From: Tetracentron sinense
Lineage: Eukaryota > Streptophyta > Magnoliopsida > Trochodendrales > Trochodendraceae
Length of the DNA: 64,000 nucleotides
Direction of reading: 5' to 3'
Assembly: GCA_015143295.1 (NCBI GenBank)
Contig: CM026553.1
Location: forward strand, 3,309,912 to 3,373,911
Shown: positions 1-9,440 of the stretch, piece by piece
How the letters are laid out: each line of letters opens with the position of its first letter
How positions within the stretch are numbered: the stretch's first letter is position 1
Translations under genes and position numbers: made by a program
The notes under the pieces: generated by a model
Database searches by the model: none
The model's input: the letters and a program-made list of their open reading frames with translations, nothing else
What the model was told of the DNA's origin: nothing

Positions 1-109
1 AAGGCCACCTATCAAGGTTCCTATCCTCTTCTGGATGAGCCTTTGTCGGTTCCTCCTCACTGTAGTCCTTCTCGACCCATGGACTGAGATTACAAATGTC
101 GAACTGACC
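1..109 (-). CDS. LTR-borne acidic peptide, exon 2 (copy A, partial)
   Basis: The frame starts after an acceptor-like ACAG|GT and reads QFDICNLSPWVEKDY followed by an acidic stretch and NLDRWP at the window edge. The FDIC, PWVE and Y residues match the same frame in the other LTR copies. There is no ATG at the position where most copies have ATGTCGGCAGGT, which favours an exon over an independent ORF. The upstream exon-1 frame is open for about 45 codons in the matching phase but has no ATG. Function unknown. Confidence 0.55.
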
Positions 110-1352
110 TGTCAACACAAAATGTATGGCTGAGCATGGAATACTCAGCGTGCACAAACCACTAGCTAGCAATGCTATAATAACAATAATATTACATACA
201 AGTATTTAAAAGAATACCATTCATAAATTCATGCTTAAAACCCATCATGGAAAACCATTTGTCAAATCTTATCTTTCGTGGAAAACAAAACCCTTTGTAT
301 AAGTCTTATGAGTTCTTGTGAGCCTTGTGAGTTCTTATGAGCTTATGAGTTCTTATGAGCCTTATGATCCTTGGAGTCTTGTGAACTGATCTTAGACATG
401 ATCTGTAGAGCTTGTGAGCACTTATAAGCCTTGTAAGCCTTGTAATCGATCTTAGACATGCATTTCTTGTGCGTTCTTAGAAGCCTTGCAAGACTTATGA
501 TCCTTGGAGCTTATGCAAGATCTTAGACATAATCCTTGTGAGCATGACATAACCGATCTTAGAAATATCAGCCCAAAGTTTGACCTTGTCAATGCTTATG
601 AACATATGTTTGTTCTTGTGAATTGTCATTTGAAAAATCTTTTTTATGATTCTTGAAACATCGTGCTTATGAGAAAATGTCAATTATACAAGACATAGAG
701 TGCATCGTATACTTATGAGCATCATAATGTATATGGAAAACTTTAAACATCCACTATATGTTTAGATTGAACTTATGAGCATCATAATAGACTTAGAAAA
801 ATCACTATATATTTCAAGCATAGTTATGGGGTACTATTCATAGTAATGGTACAACAACAATCATGGATACTAAGCCTATTTCATCACGTCTTACTTAGAA
901 TCATAGTTTATTGAAGGAAAATCACAACCATGTATAAGCATAAACATATTTACCCTTCTATTGAAAAACCCAACTTAAAACCCCTTATTTACAACATTGA
1001 ATCATAATAAGATTAGAAAATAGGTATATTTACGTATGAAATTACAACAAACTAATTAGTAGAAGATAATTACCTTTAGAATTGAAGGAAAAGGCTTGAG
1101 AAGGGTTGAGAATGTGAGATCCAAACTTGAAGAAGGAAACCCAAGCTCTACCTTGATCCCCCAAGAGAAACTCTAGCTTCTCCCCTTTATCCCTCTCTAA
1201 ACTCTCTCAATTTCTCTCAAATTTATGCCTTGAGGGTTTATGAAACCCTAACCCACAAAAGTGGGTATATATAGGCAAACGGGGTGGTCATAGACCAACA
1301 TACCCTTAATAAAATGGTTTAAAAGGCAAAACAGGGCAAAATTTCTGTGCCC

Positions 1353-1547
1353 GATCGACCGGCTTGGAGGGGCGGTCGACCGACCTTGGAAAAATCCTTT
1401 CTATTTAGCCATTTTGGGCTTTTTCTTGACAGTCGGTCGATCGGCCTTGAGGGGCGGTCGACCGGCCCTGCACATAACCTCACTATAAGACCCTTTTGGG
1501 CCTTTTCGAGACAGTCGGTCGACCGACCTTGAGGGGCGGTCAACCGG
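1353..1547 (-). promoter_or_regulatory. U3 palindrome array of copy A (GGTCGACC type)
   Basis: At least five GGTCGACC-centred palindromes or one-base variants recur about every 20-100 bp, with spacers such as GGCCTTGAGGGGC. They end about 80 bp upstream of the TATA box at 1266-1273 in LTR sense. Position suggests upstream promoter elements. No binding factor can be named. Confidence 0.6.
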
Positions 1548-1609
1548 CCTTTCCAGAACTTGGCCACTTCTCTTGTTTTTTTTCTCATTTTTCACACTTA
1601 GAGTGATTC

Positions 1610-1975
1610 CTCAATCCGACTAGTGCCTCCAGGTGATGCCACTTCAATCAATCTGACCAGCACCTCTTGGTGATGCCACTCTAGCTAGCGCCTCTTGGTG
1701 ATGTCACTTCTTTCAATCTGGCTAGCACCTCTGGGTGATGTCATCTCAATCATTTTGGCTAGTGCTTTCGGGACATGCCACATCTCCTCTGGCTAGTGCC
1801 TCAGGGATATTCACATCTCCTTCATGCCACACACTCTTCAGCTAGTGCCCTTGTGGACATGTCATTCCCCAGCTAGTGCCTCCAGGATGGCCACCTCATC
1901 TCATCTTCGGCTAGAGCCTCCGGGACATGTTGCATCATGCCGTTCAGCCAGTACCTCCGCGAACAACTTTACCTC
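1610..1975 (+). repeat. Tandem repeat, CTAGTGCCTCCGGGACATG type
   Basis: About ten degenerate units of roughly 30-40 bp carry ctagtgcctc followed by a gatgcc or gacatgcc tail. The reverse complement of the same unit occurs at 59560-59660 and 60345-60550 downstream of the Tat-like integrase. This block therefore comes from the 3' untranslated region of a related Tat/Ogre-like element in the opposite orientation. Confidence 0.7.
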
Positions 1976-2954
1976 GATTTCTGTATGAACATAGAGACCA
2001 TAAAATTATGAAAAAATCATGTTAATTTGCTCATTGACACTGTGAATCCAGAACATCAAACAGAATTCAAATTGGAGTCCAGAGTAGGGAGTTATGGTTG
2101 TCCAAAGTCGGGGTATAAAATTTAATAGAAAATGAGCTAACCCACTTTGGTGCACACCCTTTAACAACGGTTAACAGACTTAACCATGGTAAACTTGACC
2201 CTAGGCCTCTGGGCTCAATCCTTAGCCTCTGGGCCCATACCCAAGCCTTTGGGCTCAACCTTAGGCCTCTGGGCCCATACCTAAGCCTCCAGGCTCAACC
2301 CTAGGCCTTCGGGCTCAATCCTTAGCCTTTGTGCTCAACCCTAGGCCTCTAGGTCCAATCCTTACCCTCCGGGCTCAACCCTAGGCCACTGGGCCAAATG
2401 TTTAGCCTTAAGGCTTATATTCAAGCCTCATGGCCCAACCTTAGGCCTCCGGGCCCAATCCTTAGCCTCTGGGCCTATACCCAAGCTTTCGTACTTAACC
2501 CTAAGCCTTTAGGCCCAATCCTTAGCCTCCGGGTCCATACCCAAGCCTCCGGGCTAAACCCTAAGCCTCTGGGCCTAATCCTTATTCTCTAGGCCCATAC
2601 CCAAGCCTTTGGGATCAACCCTATGCCTTTGGGCCAAATCCTTAGCATTCAGACCCCAACCCTAGACTTTTGGGCCCAATCCTTAGTTTCTGGACCCATA
2701 CCCTAGCCTCTGGGCTCAACCTTAGGCCTTTGGGCCTAATCCTAGCCTCCAGGCTCAATCCTAGGCCTCCAGGCCCAATCCTATGCATTTGGGCCCAATC
2801 CTTAGCCTTCGGGCCTATACCCTAGCCTCCGGGCTCACTCCTAGGCCTCCGGGTCCAATCCTTAGCCTATAGGCCCATACCCTAGCCATCGGGCTCAAAC
2901 CTCGGCCTCCGGGCCAAAACCCTATCTCCGTACCAAAACCTTAGCCTCCAGACT
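1976..2954 (+). repeat. Tat-like LTR fragment with about 20-bp tandem repeats
   Basis: From about 2195 to 2950 the sequence is a degenerate array of ccttagcctcyggg and cccatacccaagcctccggg words. Ahead of it, the reverse complement of 2150-2210 resembles the LTR edge at 59240-59300 (ctagggt...ccatggttaa). The block is probably LTR sequence of a plus-oriented Tat element. It abuts minus-oriented gag at about 2955. Confidence 0.55.
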
Positions 2955-2978
2955 ATGCAACTGAAAAGAATGCTCCCT

Positions 2979-3759
2979 TCACCAGGTTAGGGCCGCTCCC
3001 TTCAAACTCTTCTGGAAGTACTGAATTAGAAGAGACTGGTTCTTATTGTGTTGGAGCACGTCCCCTCGGTACAGTTGTAGGTGTTTTTTAGAGCAACCTA
3101 TGCCATTATATTTGTCAAATTCAGACACTTTGAAACCTGGAGGAACAACATCTCCAAATGAGAATGTCAGATCTTCTAGAGATAGATTAGAACTGGCAGA
3201 TGCCCCTTTCATTCATTTCATTTCCTCTTTCATTTGTTTACTCTCTTCATGTTGGTTCCTAAGGGATAACATAAGGTTCGAGGAAGATGGTCTGTCTTGA
3301 TTAACCTGAGAAGCCTTGGGTGCTCTACCCCGTCATATTGTTCAAAGTCTACTTCTCCTCCACCTGGTACGGATCTTGGGTTAGGAATGATGATTGGAAT
3401 AGGCTAAGGCTCCTAAGTAGGTTGTTCAGAGGATTCTCCGATTGGGTTCCGGATAGAAGGGTTGTCAGATCGGGCCCCAATTAGATCTTCATGGATTCTA
3501 TAACACTGTCAAGTGTAGTATACATGGCTGCAATATCTCGATCATAAGACTGTGAAAAATCATTTGTCATTTGCTACTGGTCTGAGGGTTCTGCCATTGA
3601 TTCTGACCAATTTTTAGGTAGGTTGGTGCTAGTTGGTTCTTTTCTGATTGGTACTTCTATCAAGACTGTGTCTGGGGTAGTTTCTTCTACGATAATTGCA
3701 ATCATAGAGCAAGTCATGGGTCGACTCATGCAACTGAAAAGAATGCAACGGCTAAACAT
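2979..3759 (-). pseudogene. gag: Tat/Ogre-like gag fragment
   Basis: Minus-strand frames encode the core of a Ty3/Gypsy gag. Recognisable blocks are a PPGFKVSEFDKYNG-like start, a Y...H..N...LLI.YF core and the ending SLKGAALTW, all typical of Tat-lineage gag. An N-terminal piece lies at 3574-3759. The frame is broken by shifts and stops, and gag ends abruptly where it meets the repeats at about 2955. It follows ORF1 in the normal element order on the minus strand. Not functional. Confidence 0.7.
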
Positions 3760-3984
3760 GAATATGCATGATTTACAGGAAAGGGGATGCTAGAAAAGAT
3801 TTTTCATTGATGCATTCTTCTGAGTACAAGACTGTATGACTTAAAAAAGAAAAATACTCGATCATAGGTAGGGCTGTTAGGGATAGAAAAGTCAAGTGAT
3901 CGGGGCACATCGTTGAGGTCCATGATTTGTTGTTGGAGGGATGTAACCTCAACCTCCATGTTATCAATTGTTTCAGCACCATTG

Positions 3985-5300
3985 AACATTCAAGATCTGA
4001 ACTGTCGGATCCGGGCAGTCATCTCAATATTTGCACTGTCTAGTTTCTCTTGGTAGAATTGTAGTTGGGCCCTGATGAGGGTTGTCTCTCTGGCATCGCT
4101 TGTACGTCTCTTCTGGAGAGATTGGACTGTCTGCTCGAGCTGCTCGACTTGTTCCTGCATTGCTTGAAGTTTGCGGTCTCGCTCTGCTTCTTACTGCCTG
4201 AACGCCTGTTGGGTTGTTCTTAGCCTTCTCTCCTTCTCCTGAATCTATAATTGTCTCTCCAGGAATGTGTCTCTCCAGGGAACCACCATCTCAACTATGG
4301 GAATGGTTCATTTTGATGATGTTGAAACTGGTGTGGGCAGTTCCCTTGGTATGGGTATACTAGATGAAATATCAGGGTCTTCCACCCAAAGGAGGTATGC
4401 TGAATCAGTAGGTGGTCCTACTGTAACCACAAAATCTGGTCATTTGTCTCTCCTAGAGCTTCGCCAATTTGACTGAAAGTGGCGAGTGAGGCACTCGAAG
4501 TGCACAGCGAAGTCAACACAATCATTTCCCAGCTTGTTTATCATCGGGATACACTGAGGGAGTCCGAACTGGTGAAGCACTCGGAGTGGAATATATGTTG
4601 TTGAGCCGGTTAGACCAGTGAGGATCATGCATTATCTTCCTATTATTACAACATGAGGTAGCTTTTTCAGGATTAGCCACTTGTATTTCCATGTGATCTG
4701 CTCCTTTGTCAGATTTTGGAGAAGTTGGTAGAGAGTTTTGACATTTGTAGACACAATTTGGCCTTGATTCTGAGAAATTTTCCTGGGTAGACTGTAAGCT
4801 TCACGGAGGTCGGTAGGCACTGAGGTGATTGAAGGCACGGGTCCTACTAACCATGGGTGTAATAGTGGTACATTGGCATGGAAGATGACCTTTCGACAGT
4901 CTACAGCTAGGCTGAGAACCCTGAGAAGCTCTACGATGATAACTGGGACATTTGTTCCTGAGCTGCACATGTCTTCCATAATCCCTACCAGTACTGAGTC
5001 AGCGAAGGTGCGGCACTTCGGAAAGACCAACTGAGACATGACTATCTGTGTAAAGGCATTGAGATCGGGTAGTTCAGCTATTATGGCATCAGGGTTCCAT
5101 TTGCGACTGTACTGATCCTCAAGATAGCATACGGGTATCCGATCGTAAGAGTCATTAGGACCGTGCTTCAAGCAGGCAGGCTTGATATACAAAAACCTTG
5201 AGAGGTCTACCTTGTATGTTGTCTTGTAGCATGGTATTATGGCTTCGCCATCCATGGTTAAGCTTAGGATGCACTGAGTTTCTTCCAATGTTGGACACAA
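3985..5300 (-). pseudogene. Tat/Ogre-type ORF1 (plant mobile domain-like plus coiled coil)
   Basis: A 222-residue open frame at 4632-5300 begins CPTLEETQCIL and contains LVFPKCRTFADSV followed by VPVIIVELLRVLS. This resembles the plant mobile domain-like ORF1 upstream of gag in Ogre/Tat elements. After a stop at 4631 the homology continues at 4440-4628 (YIPLRVLHQFG..QCIP). A Gln/Glu-rich coiled-coil segment follows at about 4000-4230 (EQVEQLEQTVQSLQ). The role of such ORF1 proteins is not firmly known. The N-terminus is cut at about 5305 by the CACTA-like end. Confidence 0.6.
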
Positions 5301-5305
5301 CTAGT

Positions 5306-5760
5306 TCTTATACTACAAAATTTAAGCCTTTTAACGGCGGTTCAACACCGCCGTTAAAAGTCCCAAAAACACCGTTATTGGCAACAATGGCATTTCATAT
5401 CAAACGCCATTTTTGGTCACGTCGGGGAAGGTAAACACGACATTTATATTCACGGAGTTTGAATAACACCATTATACGTTGTGTCTTTTACGATGTTTTG
5501 CACAACGTCGTAAAGACTCTACGTATAACGGCGTTTGTATAACGTCATCACAGACTCCACCTTTCAAGGTGTTTTGTCAAACGCCATGAAAGACACAACA
5601 TATAACGATGTTTTCAAAATGCCGTTATAGAACATATCTGTAAATGCGTTCAACAAAACGCCGTTATAAGCTAAATTAAGAACGGCGTTTGGAAAACGCC
5701 GTTTTATTAACGGATGTCAATTACAGCGGTTTTCAAATGCCGAGGATAGTAATCAAATAA
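5306..5760 (+). mobile_element. CACTA-like terminus with subterminal AACGGCG repeats
   Basis: The block opens with tactacaaaatttaagcc, one base from the CACTACAA-type terminal inverted repeat of plant CACTA elements. About a dozen AACGGCG/CGCCGTT words in both orientations follow to 5735, including an inverted pair at 5328-5360. It interrupts the Tat ORF1. The opposite terminus was not found, so internal extent and target duplication are unknown. Confidence 0.55.
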
Positions 5761-6180
5761 AAAATATATATATTTTTTGACAAAATTTTTTTATCTGTTT
5801 TGTACCTATCAACAATATAAAATAAATAAAATGTATTCCTACAATTTTCTACCTGGAAATCCAAAATCAACATATATAAAATAAATCCATCCAATCACAC
5901 GTGCCTATAATGTAAAAATAAAAAAAAATGTCCATCTTGCTCATAATGTAATAATACATGTCCATAAAAAAGTGTCGAAAAAATCCTAAGTCTAGCTATC
6001 TCCATCTCGCCGGTTCCCTCCCACAGCTCTAAAACTCAATAGGTGTGTGCTGCCGGCTTCCTCCTACAAAGACAATAAAATAAAATTATTTATTAGAATA
6101 TCGAAAAGATAAAATTTACGTATTTCATAATTAATTAATATGTAAAGAAGCACAAAAAAAAAGATTCAATCACTAACATG
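5761..6180. other. AT-rich spacer, no gene seen
   Basis: This low-GC sequence with A/T runs and no sustained reading frame lies between the CACTA-like subterminal repeats and the 180-bp array. It may be transposon interior. Confidence 0.5.
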
Positions 6181-7839
6181 CAAACTCATCACTAACCGCG
6201 TACCAAATCCAAACAGAGACTCGGTTTTCAATGTCGTTTCTTCTAACGCATGTATTTCCACACAACCTAAGTGTGAGAATTGGTTTCGAAGGAATCGGAG
6301 GTCATTTGCCCGATTTGGGCACCGAGTAGTCCGAATTCTCGATTTTCAAGTTTAGTTTGGCCTAAACCTACAACCTCGCACAAATCCAAACTAGACCTCG
6401 GTTTTCAATGTCGTTTCTTCTAATGCGTGTATTTCCACACAACCTAAGTGTGGGAATTAGTTTTGAGGGAATCGGAGGTCGTTTCCTCGATTTTGGGCAC
6501 CATGTAGGACGAATTCCCGATTTTCAAGTCTAGTTTGGCATAAACCTACAACCGTGCATCAAATCCAAACCGGACCTTGGTTTTCGATGTCGTTTCTTCT
6601 AACGCGTGTATTTCCACACAACCTAAGTGTGGGAATTGGTTTTGAGGGAATTGGAAGTTGTTTGCCCGATTTGGGCACTGAGTAGGCCGAATTCTCAAGT
6701 CTAGTTTGGCCTAAACCTACAACCGCACACCAAATCAAAACTAGACCTCGGTTTTTGATGCCGTTTCTTCTAACGCGTATATTTCCACACAACCTAAGTG
6801 TGAGAATTTGTTTCAAGGGAGTTGGAGGTTGTTTGCCCGATTTAGGCACCAAGTAGGCTGAATTCTCAATTTTCAAGTTTAGTTTGGCTCAAACCTACAA
6901 CAACGCACCAAATCCATATTGGACCTCGATTTTCGATGTCGTTTCTTCTAACGTGTGTATTTCCACACAATCTAAGTGTGGGAATTGGTTTCGAGGGAAT
7001 CAGAGGTCGTTTGCCTTATTTGGGCACTGAGTAGGCCGAATTCCCAACTTTCAAGAATATATAGGCCTAAACCTACAACCGCGCACCAAATCCTATCCGG
7101 GCTCGATTTTCGATGCGGTTTCTTCTAACATGTGTATTTCGACACAACCTAAGTGTGAGAATTGGTTTTGAGAGAATCCGAGGTCGTTTGCCCGATTTGG
7201 ACACCAAGTTGGCTGAATTCCCAACATTTCAAAAACACTTTGGCCTAAACCTACAACTGCGCACCAAATCCTAACCGGGGCTCAGTTTGTTATGCAGTTT
7301 CTTCTAACGTGTGTATTTCGACACAACTTAAGTGTGAGAATTAGTTTCGAAATAATCTAAGATCCTTTGCCTGATTTGGGTACGGAGTAGACCAAATTTT
7401 CAACTTTTCAAGAATACTTAGGCCTAAACCTCCAACCGCACACCAAATCCTAATTAGAGCTCGGTTTTTTATGCGGTTTCTTCTAATGAGTGTATTTCGA
7501 CACAACCTATGTCGCGACCCAAAATACCCCCTAGGAGTTAAGGATACTTTGACTCGTGACCGCCGTACCATACCTCCAGTATGATACATAAGGCACACGT
7601 GGAAACCTGTCAGAGTACCTGAATATACATAGCGGAAATGAAATACAATGCACAGCGGAAAACAAAATACTAAACATAGCGGAAGCAAAATGAATACTCC
7701 TATAACTTGGCTCAAGTAAGAGCCAACAAGTGTACATGTGTGAGAAACACAAAAGTGGAGTGGACAAACCCCACACTCACATAACAAAATGACACAAGTT
7801 CTAAGTCGGTCGATCAACAGAAATCGAAGTCACGACTCC

Positions 7840-7958
7840 TATCTAGAGCACCATCGTCATGATAGTGATCCATGGAAGGCTCCGGGTCATGGTACTCTTC
7901 CTCGACCCAAGGTTCTTCGCCACACAAATCGAATGGAACCCGAGCACCTGCCGATCAT
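7840..7958 (-). pseudogene. LTR-borne acidic peptide frame (copy B, shifted)
   Basis: After GGCAG|GT the frame reads ARVPFDLCGEEPWVEEEY and then DPEPS, keeping FD.C, PWVEE and Y. The usual start word is ATGATCGGCAGGT, which puts its ATG out of frame, and the upstream leader frame is closed in the required phase. This copy is probably decayed but retains the peptide core. Confidence 0.5.
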
Positions 7959-8966
7959 AACAATATTGACTGAGCATGGAATACTCAGTGTATACAAACT
8001 AATAACAATAAAGCGGTTAGGCATGGAGCATACAAGACATGGAGAATGAAATCCGTAAATCTCTTAAAGCATGGAAACCGTGAAAACATATGTGAGATAA
8101 TATTCGAAACCAAAACTGTAACCGTGTGAGTCAATCGATAATCATAGCCTTATGAGTTCTTGTGAGTTCATGGAGTTACTTAGAGTCATTATGATCCGTA
8201 GAGACATAGAGGATAGAGCAATAACCTTAGAGCATTTCCATAGAGCATAACCTTAGAGATCTTAGAGCATTTCATTGTGATCCGTGGAGCTTGTGAGACT
8301 ATCTTAGAGCATTATCATAGAGTTTCCTTGTGAGCATGGTATGATCCTTAGAGCTTGTGAAACGATCTTAGAGAAATCATAGAGTTACTTAGAATCATTC
8401 ATTATTCGTCTTTTCGTGAAAAACCTTTGTTTGTACTTGGAGAAATCCATGGAAACCATCGGTTCATGCGAGACATGCGAGCATATGCACTTAATAAGAG
8501 AAATCATCACATTTAAGCATAGAATCCCTTAGAGGTATTTTATCAAACACTTAGAGTGCATCATAATAGTAACCTTCATCCAAGTATATAATCACACCTT
8601 TTCATACATAAAATCAATACATAAAGATAGGGCATAGATAAGAAGAATCATAATTAGTAACTAGTAGGATTGCAAGATTGTAGTAGAGCGTATCTACCTT
8701 GGTGAAATCAAGGACTTTGATTCCCAAAGGCTGGAACAAGCAATAACCTTGTGTTCTTGGTTGAGAATCACCAAGGGAAGTGGAAGAACCTTGATCTTCC
8801 ACAAGCTTGATCAACAAGTAGTTCCTCTCCTTCTTCTCTCTCTCAAAATCTCCTAAGATAGGGCACAGAGGGTTTCTGAAACCCTAAGGCACGAACTCAG
8901 CCTATTTATAGGCAAATGGTGATGGCCAAAGTCTTAAACACCCTTAATGAAGAAAATCTGCGTCTG

Positions 8967-9153
8967 ACCGATCGATCGGTGGTATGGACCGAGCGATCGG
9001 TGGCTTCCGGTCGATCGGTGTTATGACCGAGAGATCGGTCAAAAACACGCTCTCTGAAATTTTTCCCCATACAAAAAAGTTAACCGTGCGACAGCTATCG
9101 AGCGATCGGTGGTTGACCGATCGATCGCAGGTAATGACCGAGCGATCGGTGCT
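8967..9153 (-). promoter_or_regulatory. U3 palindrome array of copy B (ACCGATCGATCGGT type)
   Basis: About seven copies of ACCGATCGATCGGT or ACCGAGCGATCGGT lie 57-243 bp upstream of the TATA box at 8903-8910. A conserved spacer (tctctgaaatttttccccat) divides them into two clusters. Confidence 0.6.
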
Positions 9154-9440
9154 CTGTTATGTCTGGACTGTTTTGACCATATCTTTTGACTCGCTCGTCG
9201 GATTTCGACGATTCAACTTGCGTTGGATCCGTCTTTCGAAAACGAACATTTCTGACGTTTCGGAATTTCCGATTTCTCCCTTATTTATTAATTAGACTAC
9301 AAAAACGGCCAATTAGCTACGAAGGTGCTATTCATTAAGGATGAAAAAGTCCGGGGTGCTACAACCTAAGTGTGGGAATTGATTTTGAGGGAATCCGAAG
9401 TCGTTTGCCCGATTTGGGCACCGAGTAAGACAATCTTAGC

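Larger units (their letters stand above)
1..1600 (-). mobile_element. Tekay-like LTR copy A (partial)
   Basis: This is the distal part of a Ty3/Gypsy LTR on the minus strand, cut by the window start. It is recognised by alignment with complete copies further on. In LTR sense it has a palindrome array (1353-1547), a TATA box (1266-1273), a donor-like CTAAAG|GT (boundary 1074/1073), the hairpin CTGAGTATTCCATGCTCAG type (130-148) and the acidic peptide frame (1-109). The usual LTR start, ggggttctaca on the plus strand, is absent near 1600, so that edge is truncated or diverged. Tekay/Del-like assignment is inferred from copy C, which adjoins a chromovirus-type gag. Confidence 0.75.
7510..9363 (-). 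mobile_element. Solo LTR B (Tekay-like)
   Basis: The 1,854-bp LTR reads TGTCGCGACCC...GTGCTACA on the plus strand, so LTR sense is minus (TGTAGCACCCC...GTCGCGACA). A perfect 5-bp duplication accta (7505-7509 and 9364-9368) flanks it, and no internal region is present, so it is a solo LTR. In LTR sense it carries palindromes (8967-9153), TATA (8903-8910), donor CCAAG|GTAGATA (intron start 8697), minisatellite, hairpin (7970-7988) and a peptide frame. It sits inside the 180-bp array. Confidence 0.93.
6185..9440. repeat. Tandem array of about 180-bp units, interrupted by LTR B
   Basis: Each unit contains CGTTTCTTCTAACGCGTGTATTTC, split here as CGTTTCTTCTAACG then tgtatttccacaca, then cctaagtgtgggaattggtt, gtttgcccgatttgggcac and gcctaaacctacaaccg. 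The cctaagtgtg word recurs near 6270, 6445, 6625, 6800, 6975, 7155, 7335 and 9365. Seven to eight units are visible and later ones are more diverged. The array is split at 7509 by solo LTR B and resumes in register at 9364. It may be a satellite or a CACTA-internal repeat. Confidence 0.85.

Noticed and set aside
1319-1595. Arg/Pro-rich ORFs on both strands over the palindrome array
   Set aside because: Palindromic repeats lacking stops give open frames on both strands; other copies with a different palindrome word do not keep the protein.
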